Source: Galbula dea (Eukaryota > Chordata > Aves > Piciformes > Galbulidae). Taken from it: a stretch of DNA of 64,000 bases. The notes beneath the pieces are model-generated. The model did no database searches and was not told the origin of the DNA. It was given only the letters and a program-made list of their open reading frames with translations. Location of the stretch: assembly GCA_013399015.1 (NCBI GenBank), contig VWZX01004911.1:903553-967552 (forward strand), read 5' to 3'. Both the position numbers and the translations under genes were made by a program. Below are positions 24,301 through 54,110 of this stretch, one piece after another; within the stretch, counting starts at the first letter, position 1; each line of letters opens with the position of its first letter.

Positions 24301-27300
24301 GGTTCTTTACTCTCAAATCACACCCTCTGTGAACTGAAATCCCAGCCCATCCTTCTGCACATCACAAGCCCTGCAGCAACTTCTGGTCTTGCCTGGATTC
24401 CTTAAGATGTTCAGCTTCTCCTCCCTGCCCCTTCAGTCTGTCTCCTGGGGGAAGGTGGGTGTTGGTTTCCAGTGCAGGTTCTGCCTTTCCTGGGAGCAAC
24501 CTGTAGTGCTGGCTGGCTGGGAGAGGAGTGAGTGACTTGTGCACAGCACATTTGCTCCACACCAGTGTGTCAGGTCCTGCAAGGATGCTGAGAGCTCCTT
24601 TCAGTTGGCAGCTTTGCAAGACAATGCTGAGATCTCTTTCCATGTTTTATTTGCTGGAGATTCCTTAACCTCTGGGTTGGTGGGTTGGTTTCTTTAACTT
24701 TAGCTGCAAATAGCAGATATTTATAAGTTTGCATGAACAAGTAACATGAATTTCAGGAGGTTTCAGAGCTCCACAAGCTGTCACTGTGAAGGAAAGGCAT
24801 TTCCCAAGCAGCAAGGCTGATGAGGCTTGGGCTCAGGGTTGTATTCATGTGCAGCATTTTCTCAGGAGGCTTGGGATCAGAAAGTCTTATTTGGCTGTAA
24901 CATTTTCTCAGGCAGGTATCCTTCAAAATCCCATCCTGGGAGCCCAGCCTAAACCCCAGGAACTCAGCCTTGCCTCCTCTCTGTAAGGGTCTCAAGGCCT
25001 TTATCCCAAACATGAGAGCACCATGAAACCTGCAGCTGCTGGGACTGTGGGATGCTTATTGCTGTTTGACTTGCATGCTCTGCCACCAGAAACATCTCCT
25101 GAGAGATTGGTGGGACCAAGTGGCTTCCCTGAGCCTGCAGAGGATGCCAGGGTGCAAATCACACCTTGATTCCTCCATCTAGCTCCAAACTACTTGACAT
25201 ACTACCAGGTACTTCTAGTATTTGTACAACACCACTAGGTATTGCAGCTTTCTGGTGTAGAACTAGCACAGGAGCCACTGTTTCTCTCAAGGCCAGGTCA
25301 CCTTTCATATATATCTTGAGAAAAGTCATTGTCCTTTCCTGTAAACCTTTAAAAACATCTTATATATAAATGATGTAAGTGCCACACTGGAAAATAATTG
25401 CTTTACAAGTACATACATCACTGCCTTCCCCCCAAACTACCAGTCCTCTTGAAGAATACCTGTGAGCAGCCTCTAATAGGGCAATAAATATTCAACAGGG
25501 CTTTGGAGGACTTCTAATTACCTCTAATTAGGCTTACAAAGCCTCCCCTGTGCACACTTAGTTAATTCAGACTTTTCTAGTAGTTATTTTTTCCCCCTCC
25601 CCTAAAGGCCAACTCTCAGCTCATTTCCCTCCTGGCATTAGCCACCCTCAGCATCCTCTGGCAGGAGAGGGGATCAACTGCAGGTAGGGGGGAAAATAGC
25701 ATGAAGGGCTGAAGGAAAGACACCAGAGGTGTGGGTTGAGTGCCTAGCCTGGGAGAAGAATGTGCCTGGCACCATCTAGGTACAGCCCAGAGCCTAAAAC
25801 CATGGAGTCTTGTGGCAATCCTTGCCTTGCTTGGCATGGAGTTTTATTTTGCCAGGAATTAAGTGTGCCAGGGTTGGTGTTGACCACTTTGTGGTGTTTG
25901 GATGGTGGTTTGATAACAGCAGCAGCAGCCCAGCCTCCCCAGGAGATGCTGTTTGCCTGGTAGCAGCAGCCCAGCTTCCCCAGGAGGTGTTGTCAGCAGG
26001 CTCTCCATAAGCCTCATGCCATGGAGGACAGGTCTCAGGATCTCTCTGTGCTCAGCTCATGATTTTTCTTCATCTAACCAACATGTGGATGTCTTTGCAC
26101 TGGCAAGAGTTGCTTCATGTGGCAGCTTGGCACTTTTAGACGGGAGCAGTTCCCCTGTACCTGCCTCCCCCCTGTCCAAGGAGGAGAAACAGCAAGAAGT
26201 TGAGGCCCTGCTGCAGGGTGGCCCAACCTCTCCAACAGCTGGGGAATTGCTTGTAATAAATAGTTGCTGTGACTCTGGACAGATTTTTTGTCTTGTATCC
26301 TAGCAATGATTGTCTGTGACTGAAGCTTTGGCTGCTCCAGCTGAGATCCTGATGAATATATTCAGGCTGCCAGCCCCTTGCCTGCTCTTGTGCTACTCTT
26401 CCCCCAGTGATCTCCTGCCCCACCCTGCCACACAACTGAGAGCTTGCCTCAGGCAATGTCATTCCTCCAGCCTAGCAATTTACACCTTGCTGGAACGGTT
26501 CTGATATTAGAATAACATCACTTCTGGTGGGACCTGACTTGGTTTTTAATGCACTGCAGGGCTGGGGTGATCAGGACTTAGGAGCCAGTGGCTGCAGCAG
26601 AGCTGAGCTGCTTTGTGCCTTCAAAACCTCTTCCAGTGATTCCCCTCTCAGAAGCCACGTTGATTTATTCCTATTTTTTTTTGTTCCCTGCATAATTTCT
26701 GCATTTGTGTTTGCTTTCTGTGAATGAAGGAGCCAGCACTAGCTGGGGCTGCTCACACAGAAGCAACCATCCTTCCACAAAACACTTCCATCCAGCCCAA
26801 AGCTCCTTTGCTCCTGGGAGGAGAAAAATCAAAGCAGAGCAAACCACAACAGAACCAAAATGTTCCTGTTACATGGGGTTTTCAACCTAACAAGGTCTCC
26901 ACAGTTCCAGCAAACAGCTTTTTTCCAGAGGAGCACAAGTCATGCTGAATTGTGGCCAGAGATTGGGCTTCCTCAGCTTGCTTCTGCCCTGAAAGGCTTC
27001 ACTGGCAGAGGGCTTGGGAGGTCTCAGCAGCAGCCTTATCCATGAAAGTTAAATAAGCATCTGAGAACCTCTCAGAAGCTGTCCAGAGCCTTAGGCAAGA
27101 AGTGCAGATGTCCTGGTTTGAGTTGGAATTCATTCTGGTCAGCAGTTTGACTTTTTCAGCTCAGTCTCTCCCCAGTGGTGCTGCTCTCTGCAGCTCCCAG
27201 GGTGTTCTCCCAGGCAGTGCCTGCTGCCAGCAGGGACAACACTCCATTGGGAGAGCCAGCACCAAGGCTTGGCCTGCAGAAAGGCTCTGCCTTACACTTG

Positions 27301-29015
27301 CTCCTCTGCAGGCCAAGGGCACTGCTGACTCTTGTGTCCCATGTTGGGATGCAGTAAGAAAGAGGAGGAACCTGCAGGGAGGAGGGGACAGGAGAGGTGA
27401 CTTTCTTCCTTCACCCAAGTTTTACTTCTTGCTGTAGCCCACAGAGCACTCAGCTCCTCTCTGACTGCACTAAGGTGTTTTCACCAGGGTTATAAGGAAA
27501 ATAATGTTGGCATAACAAGGAGGGGGTTGGTTATTTGCTGCTTATTTCATCCATACCCATTTTGGGGTGAAGCAGCCTGGGGAGTCATTTTTTCCCTTCT
27601 CTCCTAGTCCATGATGAAAGGATTGAAAGAATGGATGAACTTCTACTCCTGGATAGTCCTGAGGACTTAAAGGAGAGTAAGGAAAGAGATGGCATTGTGG
27701 GTTTGGAGGTGGCATACAGGAAGCCATGGCAGTGTCCATTGCTCCCAAGTTGTACCCCCAGAGTCTGGCTGCATTGCCATCACCACAGGTGAGAGGAGAT
27801 GGTTGCTGTTGTGTACTTTGGGTGTAGGTTTCAAACCCCTGGAGCAGGAGGTGATTCAGATTAAGAGTTTTGTTCTCTAAAGGAAGGAGCCACTTGAGTT
27901 TTAAACCTGCATGTCAGAGCTGGGAATGGATTTCCATTCCCCCAAGTGCCATTCAGAGCTAAATGTCTGAGCAGAAACCTGCTCCCAGCTGGAGGAGTGC
28001 TCCAGGAGATCAAAAGAGGACTATTTGATCCCCTTAGAGAATAAATCCTTGTTGCTCAGTGTAGAAAAATGCTGTCTTCCTGTTGAATAGTGCAATAAAA
28101 AATGACATGACTATTTCCACTTGCCAAAAGCATTTCCAGCCTGAGCCAACTTGGTATTTTTAAGTGTCAATCAAAGATGCTTTCCCTTCAGCTGATGCAG
28201 GGACCAACAATAGGCCATATGGGACAGGAGCCTATGCCAAAGGAAGAAGAATTGAGTCAGGAATAAAACATGTCCAAGTAGCTTCATGCTCATTCCAAGC
28301 TCCACACTCATGATGATGGAAGGGGACTTGCAGCCATGCCAGCCCAGTCAGCTTCCCTGGTAAAACAAGCAGCAGCTCAGGTAGAAATATCCTGCACTTT
28401 AGGAGATTTCAAGTGGCAGGAGGAGTCCTGAAGCCATCATGCTAAAATAGTTTCACAGAGGAGTGCTAAAAATGAACTGAGCTCTTAACTAGCAGGAGGC
28501 TGCTGTGGTGTCCTGACAACCCTGTGGTGGGCATGGGCCAGATCTCCAAAGCTATTCCAGCCCTTGGAATCAAGGGTTTGTGTTCCTCTCCTCAGACTGG
28601 ACAGGCTGTAGTGTTGTAAAAACTTGCTGTGCAGATCCACACACCCCCACTCTGGATGGATCTGGACCCCAAAAAGGGCAGTGTGTTATTCATAGGCAGG
28701 AGTTCTGCTCTGAAAGCAGGCACAGACTTTATAGTAGGTACCAAAGGTCATCTCAGTTGGCTGGGTTACAGCCAGAGAACCAGACAGGATGGTAGCATCT
28801 CAACAGCTCCTAATTTCATAGACCTCCAAAAAAAAAAGGTCTTTCCTCCCCTCTTTGGGCAGTCCTTCTGAAGATTCCCATCCTAAGACTGTCTGTCAGC
28901 TAAAAAATGAATGAGTGCAGCCAGGAATGAGGAGACTGATGGAAAAGAATCAGAAGCTGGAGCAGAACTGGCAGCAGAACAGCTTCTACAAGAAGATTTT
29001 GGACAGAACTCCAGG
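21301..29015. other. CR1-free sequence, no gene recognised; 41-base duplication at 25921-26001
   Basis: The AGCAGCAGCCCAGC(C/T)TCCCC unit occurs twice at 25921 and 25962. An AT-rich patch near 21340-21400 and scattered short open frames are the only other points. Confidence 0.5.
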
Positions 29016-29061
29016 AGGTTGGTGGGGTTGGGTTGGGGTTGGGTTTGGGTTGGGTTGGGGT
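29016..29061 (+). repeat. GGGTT-type simple repeat
   Basis: About 45 bases are made only of G and T, with runs of two to four G separated by TT or TTT, and six or more G runs. It could form a G-quadruplex. Confidence 0.9.
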
Positions 29062-32000
29062 AGTTGTTTTTGTTTTATCTTGGGTCTTCCAAAGGCAAGA
29101 GGGACAAAATGTTACTGAATTCTGGAGATCACCAGAAATCCACTCCAAGGTGGCTTCAGAAGCTGTGGGAAAGCTTCCCTTGCTCCCTGCCCAAGCAAGG
29201 CAGGACCCCAGTGCCAATGAATGTGAGCCAGTGACTACTCAACTCTCATTGAGATTTAAGAGCTATCATTTCCTATTGGTTAACCAAGGAAATATTTATG
29301 GCCAAAACTTGGTGCCAAGCACAATATTGATGACCAAGTTTTTAGCACTGCCTGCATTTTTGTAATGCTGTTTTTTGCAGAGAGGACACAGATCACATTC
29401 ACACTGATGGGGGCATGAAACTGAAGCCTGGAGTCATCAAGAGAGCTTGGAGCAAGGCCTGTCTCTGGCTAATCTCATCCTTGCCTTCACAGAAGCCTTG
29501 GTGAGAGCACTTGAAGTAGACATGAGAAGGCCTGAATTGCTTTGCTCTCCATGCCTGGCTAAAGTGACCTCTGCTCATGGTCCTTGTGCCTGGGTTTTGC
29601 TCTAGATGGTGTTTATGCATTGGGATTGGGGGTTTTAAATCAATGGCACCTCCTGAACTCCACCACTTCAACCAGGATGTGGCTGGAGAAACTCTCAGCT
29701 CCTGCTCCCCAGCTGGGTGGGAGGTGCAGGCACTGCTGAGCCCCTGATGTTCACAGCCCAGGCTGTCCTGCAGGTCTACTACACTTCACATCAAGACACC
29801 AGGCCAGGAGCTCAGGGGAGGTTTGGTTTTCTTCAGCCACCTCATCTGGCTAATTATACTGTGGCTCACATCAAGTCCTGCTTTGCTTGTAGGGTGCAGC
29901 ACCCTCAGACTGCTTTGTGCTGGTTGGGAAGCTGTGATCTGCAGCTGGTGCTGGTCATGGAGAGAAAAGGGAAAGGATTTGTCAAAAAGTCAACTCCAGG
30001 TTTCTGAGATCAATCAATTTGGGCAGCATTTGCCCTCTGGTGAGGAAGGACAAGAGCCTAATTTAGATCTACAAGGCTGAGCAGTGAAACCAAAGCTATC
30101 CTTGGAGAACAAACTGGACTGGAGGAGACATGCTTCTGTTCTCTCACTTGAAAGTCCATCTCCTTTGGGTCTCAAGAGAAGCCAAAGCAGCCTCCTGGCT
30201 CACTTGGGGCTCTTTACAATGAAGTCTGGCACTGACAAATAAAACTTAGAAGTTGTTCTGGTTAGTAACATGAGGTCTTTAATAGTTGTGGAGCTGGAAG
30301 CTTTAATGAGGCCATGACATGCTGCTTTGCTGCCTTTCTATTTGCAATGGTTGACTCACTTTGTTTGTGGCTCTGGTTCAGCACAGCCAGAATCACAACT
30401 CCTCTTGTTGCTGTATTAATCATGAACCATATTCAGAAGTGCCCAGAATGTGTCTGAATGAGGAGCAGGAAGAGGAGGAATCCAGAGAAGAAGAAATGTC
30501 TGGATTAGTTCATGTTGCTGACACCAGGAGTCAAAGGTTGGAGAAGATGATCACAGAGCTGTAGAGAAGAGAAAGGTGGGAGCCAGGCAGGAGCCAAAGG
30601 TGGTGAAAGAAACTCCTTTTGCTCTCCATCAACGTTGCCTGTCCAGAGGTAAACCCAACTGCATGCTCCCCAGAGCCTCCTTGGGAGGTAATCCTGCAAG
30701 GTGCTGAGCTCCCTTAACTCCCAGCTCAGCAATGCATGAGGACTTCAAGGCAACACAATAGGTGACTGCATTAGGGCTCCTGTGCTTGGATTCAAATCTT
30801 CATCAGCTCCCAGAGGGGACAAAGAGAGGTTGCATTAGCCAGAATGCCCTGCTGTTATCTGCTCTGTGCCCCATTGAGCCATCTCCTCATGGCTGGAACC
30901 ATGGGGGTTGCCCTGGGTCAGGAAGGGGGTGTCCTGGCTGGAGGACATGTGCCTGGAGTGGCCTTGGGTAGCTAGGAGCAGGCTGCCAAGCAAGGGACTG
31001 CCAGGTCTTCTACTGCCCATGTCACTTGGTGATGGAAACTGCTCTCCAAAGGAGCTGTGAGGGTGCTGCAGCTTTGGAGCACCTCACCTTGGGTGCCTTG
31101 CTTGTTACCAGTGGACACTGGCCTTCTCCCTGTAGATACTGCAGTTGTAAAGGCATGAACACTGCCATTGTCCCCAGGCTCTGACCATTGCCATGAGGAT
31201 GCTCCAGGAAAGGAGAGGCTAGAGTAACATTGCATGCTTGGAAACCCATCTACTCCACAGCCAGCTTCCAAGAAGGAAAGAAGCCTGGGAGCAGCCTGGG
31301 CTCCATAATCATGGCAATAATCATTACTACACTTGCTTTTTCTTGGTACTGTTTATTCTATTATTCTATTTATTTACCTTCCCTGCACAGCCAAAAGTCT
31401 CTTACACAGTAAAAAGGTTTGATTGAGTTAAAGCTGTGTCTTTCAAAGTCTTCTGGCACTTCACAGGCAATCTGGAAGAGACAGGAATTAAATCAGAGTC
31501 ACTCTTGTGAGGCCAGCAGTACCTCGTGGATTTCCCCAAGGGCAGGCCAAGCCTGCTCTGCTTGGAAACTGCCTTCCCCATCTCCCTGCTCTGCTCCTTT
31601 CAGTGCATGTTCCACTGAAAGGAGATCTCTCTCCCCCCTCAGTGCTGGGTTTCTTCCTACTGCTTTGGCTTCACTTGAAGTCTCTGTTGATGGCAAAGCT
31701 CCTAGGAGCAGGAGAGAGAAATCTTCTTGATCAGAAGAACAGAGATAAGAGAGAAATAAATCAGATCACCTCTGAATGCCAAGAGGGAGTTTCTCCACCA
31801 CCTCAGCAACTGGCTTTGTCCCTGTGTCAAGCCCAAAGAGGGAAGGAGTAAGATGTTATCCCAAGCCTGTGGAGTCAGACATGCAGTTGACATTTTATAA
31901 CACAACCAGAGGCTAAGAGCTTGCCCTGGAGAGCTGGCAGTGACAGCCAGGGTAAGATCATGGAGAGACAGAGGGCAAATTCAAAGGGAACATGCAGTCC

Positions 32001-34739
32001 AAGGATTCCTGTTAGTGCAGCCACCTTCTGCCTTCTGCCTCCTTTGGCAGTTGAATCTTTTCCATGTTGAGCTAAAGGTGGCAGGAGAAGGAGCTCAGAC
32101 AGTTTCTGTGCAGGCAGCCAAGGCAGGGATCTTCAAACCCCTTCTGTCAGTGCCTTTTGTAGGATCAGAATTACCTGAGAAAGGGCTAAAATGAGGAGGA
32201 GGTTTGGAGGAGTGCAGAATGCAGGAGAGTGGATTCAAGAGTTACCAGATCCTTTGAAAAATGCTGGAATTCTACTAACTGACCCAAAACACTGAAACCT
32301 GAGCTTGTTACTGACTTGCCCTTGTTCCAAGGATGAGTCTGAGATCTCACTGAAAGCCTTGGAGGAAACACTGCCTTGGTTTTGTTGAGTTCAGTCTGCA
32401 ACCCTCAAGAGCTGGCATGTTTGCACCCAGCTTTGGTGAAGATCTGGGTTTGTCCTTTGCAGCCAAAGGGAAGTTCATCCTAACAAGGAGGCTCAGAGCT
32501 GAGTGCTGAGAGTCTCAGCTTTCTACCCCAGTAAAACAACAACAACAAAATCATCATTCCAGCCTTTAAATGGCATCTTTTGTCTCAGGCTGAGTCCCCT
32601 GCACGTGTACCCCTGGAAGACTTTGCCTTCCAAATACACACAGGAGCTGATGGAAATTTAGTTATGGCCCAATGATGCAGAAAGCAACTGCCAGTGAGAT
32701 TTAACAAGGTCACTTCAAGGCACAGAAACCTCTGTAAAATATGCTCCTTCCCCTCATCATCTAAAGCCAAGGCCAGGGAGGTGAGGGCTAAACCTTTCCT
32801 TTCTAGGAAATGACAATTTATGGTTCATTTCCAAAAGAAGGAAATCCTTTTTTTAATCAAGATTATTTATAGGGTTAATCCCAAGGCAATATTTGCTCTC
32901 CAGCTCCTTTGCTCTCAAGGTGAAGATGGATGGGGTTTGTCCATGGGATTTAAATCAGCTCTGCCTGTAGTCAAGGATACCTGGATTATTTATGGCCAAG
33001 GATTTCCAAAGGGAATAGCTGATCTTGAATCCCCTGGGTGTTTAGTTGCCCAAAGTGTGACCTGTGCAGAGTAGCAGCCTCCTTTAAAAAAGAAAAGGGC
33101 CTTTAGAAATCCTGTTTCCCACCAGGAGCCTTTAGGAACATGTTGGATTTGTTGTATCTGGTGCTTGTTGCTGGAAGCTGATGAGTTGAAACCCAGGACT
33201 CCCCAGTTACCACTGCTGGGTAGCAAACTGGAGCCTGCAGACCAGGGTGATCTCCTCCTCCCTCCAGATCTCCTAGAGCAAAAGTGGTTTAAAAAATGGC
33301 TTCTTGTTGTTGTTCTCTGGTTGCTGCATGGCTGTTCTGGAGTGGGGTTGCAGTGTGTGACTGAGGGATGCTGCTTTTACCCTGCTGAGGGCTGGTTGTC
33401 CTTCTGCTACCCTCTTGCTGGCTGTGGGGAGAAGAGGTGCTCAGTGCTGCACAGGACCTGGCTCTCAGGATGTAATCTGCACTTCAGTTTAAAGTTAATC
33501 TGGTCTCACATCTGCTGCTTATTAACTCAGTGCTGGATGTCCCTGGAATGATGCACTGGGGATGTTTCTAGCTTGTCACAGGTGCTCAGGTGTTGCAGTG
33601 AGGGACAGGACACCAAGTGCAAGGCAGGTAAAGACACAGGAGTCTGTGGAGGCAGCAGAAAACCCTGGGGTTTATCATTTGGAAGGCTGACAACTGTTGA
33701 TTAAGAGATGAGACAAGGAAAGACAGAGACAAGGCAAGTTTGGAACTCCACTGATGTTATTTATAATCTCACTACAGATCTAATTTTCCCTGTGGCTTTA
33801 ATCCTCCCCTTTTTCAGCCAGCAATTTATTATATTGGAAGATACTCAAGATGCTTTGGGAATAGGGAAATTATTAGACATAAAATATGTAGCTGGTGTTA
33901 TTAGAGCAGACTTTGATCCACTCTGCAGCTGGCAGTGTTACCCCTGCCTGAAAATGAAATCCATTTGCTATCCATGTGGAAGTAATTGTGTTAATATCAA
34001 AGCTGGTTTGCAAATGAAATGGAGAGGGCTCTGCTCCATCTTTCCCACGTGAGGAGTGAGGGATGAGAGTAGAAAGGCTGGAATGATAATTCCTTGCTAA
34101 CACAAGGACCTGTCCATCCCTCCACAGAAAGTCCTACATGACTACAACAGAGTGATTTGTGGCATATTTAAGGCATGTTCAAGCCCACAGGTATATTTGG
34201 GTAACCTCTTGTCTCAGTCTCACCTCCAGGCAGAGACTGACTTTGGTGTTTGTAGAGCACCAAGCCCAGCAAAGCCTCCTTCTCATGGACAGCTTCAGCA
34301 GCCCAAGAACTGTGATAGCAAAGAGATATGCCCAGGCTAGAAACATCTCTCAGGGTAATGACCCTCTTAGTCTCCAGGAGTGATTTGGAAAAGCACTTGC
34401 ACATGATTAACCAGACAGCTTTTGTTAATTAAAAACTGTTTGGGCTTCAGGTGCCAGAAAGGTCTCAGCTGGTCCCATCTCCACCACCTCTGCTGCAGCT
34501 GGGCTCTGCATCTCTCCCCTTGTCTTTCTCCTGCTAAAAGTTTGCCTCCCTGCAGCCTGTTTGCTGGAGCTGAGGGCTTCTCTCCTCCTCCTTCTCCTCC
34601 TAAGCAGGAGGTGGGCAGGTCTAACTCCATTAAATATACAAACACACTCTGCTCCCTCTCTGCTTCACCGAGGCACTGGTGGCCCTTCAGCAGCAAAATC
34701 TGAGCAGAGGCTGCCCAAAGGGCTGGGGGAAGGGTGAAA
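29062..34739. other. CR1-free sequence upstream of CHRNA4, no gene recognised
   Basis: Nothing coding could be supported. The part at about 33690-34050 is locally AT-rich. KCNQ2, expected on this side from mammalian gene order, was not seen. Confidence 0.5.
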
Positions 34740-35097
34740 ACAGCAGCAGCAGCAGCAACAAATAAAGTCAGCAGCCGAATCACCCCGTAGGAGAGGGGAG
34801 AGGAGGGAGCAAGAGAGCTCAGGGGAGGCTCTGTGCATTCCCTGCCTCTTCACAGGAGCTTTTGGCAGCCTTTACGCATCCCTTGCATTCGTGTCCCGGG
34901 GAAGAGCATCCTTCAAGAGCTGGAAATCAGCTAGAAGAGAGAAGCAAAACAATCCCAAGCAACCAGCAGCTATTATCCCTTTCCAGAGGCAGGAGGGAGG
35001 GAAGAGAGGAAGGAGTTTAAGGGAATGAAGCTAGAGGATCCAGAGACACCGAGAGGAAAAGTTACTCTGGGTGCTAGTGCCTGAGCTCTGCTCCACA
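34740..35097 (+). promoter_or_regulatory. CHRNA4: CHRNA4 5' UTR and proximal promoter region (inferred)
   Basis: This is placed by position upstream of the ATG. The region is purine-rich with several AGGAGGGA/GGGAGG runs, a CAG run at 34741-34756 and a mild local rise in CpG (34776-34900), in an otherwise CpG-poor window. No convincing TATA box lies within 150 bases of the ATG. A TATA-like AAATATA near 34633 is the only candidate and is weak. The transcription start cannot be fixed from sequence. Confidence 0.4.
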
Positions 35098-53637
<18,540 letters not shown>

Positions 53638-54110
53638 ACCTAACTCTCAGAAGGAAAGAAGTTATATTCCCCTCTGTGGATTTTTAGTTCACCTGGAAGC
53701 TGAGGAACAGAGCTATGGAAGCAATCCTTTGAATAATTTACCATGTGTCTGTGCTTGAGTTGCTCCAGAGCTCTCTGGGAACACTCTCCGAGGTCACATC
53801 CTTTTGCTGAGCCATTTTCATCTCCTCCATCTAATTTAGGAGAAAAATACTTCTCAAAGTCTGTACATAGCATGATGGCATTCATGGGCATATAGTCAGC
53901 AGTGTAAGAACACGAGCTTGCTCCCTACAGCAGCACATTAAGAGGTTTCACAGCTCCAAACCTGCCCCTGGCAAAGTAGCTCCAGTCATCTGCAGAGGTC
54001 TCGGTGTGTCCTGCCTACTTATGTTGTCTTCTCAAGCTGCAGTGGTTCAGGACTGTGTGTTCCTGTATGAGTCATTTTCTAAATAAAGCTCCAGATTTGG
54101 GATACCTGAG
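53638..54110 (+). other. CHRNA4: CHRNA4 3' UTR (probable)
   Basis: This is the sequence after the stop codon up to the first good polyadenylation signal. It has no competing coding feature. Later AATAAA hexamers at about 54987 and 55408 could serve longer transcript ends. Confidence 0.6.
54082..54087 (+). promoter_or_regulatory. Polyadenylation signal AATAAA for CHRNA4
   Basis: A canonical hexamer lies 445 bases after the CHRNA4 stop. About 30 bases further on is a GT-rich stretch (TTGTGGTCTCTGGT), the usual downstream element. Confidence 0.6.

Noticed and set aside
33708..34052. A 114-codon open frame in AT-rich sequence upstream of CHRNA4, considered as a possible exon
   Set aside because: No family resemblance and no convincing acceptor/donor pair. 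The local composition is enough to explain it.
1..34739. Search for KCNQ2 3' exons, expected on this side from mammalian gene order
   Set aside because: No potassium-channel or KCNQ C-terminal motif was found on either strand. The gene probably lies further left.
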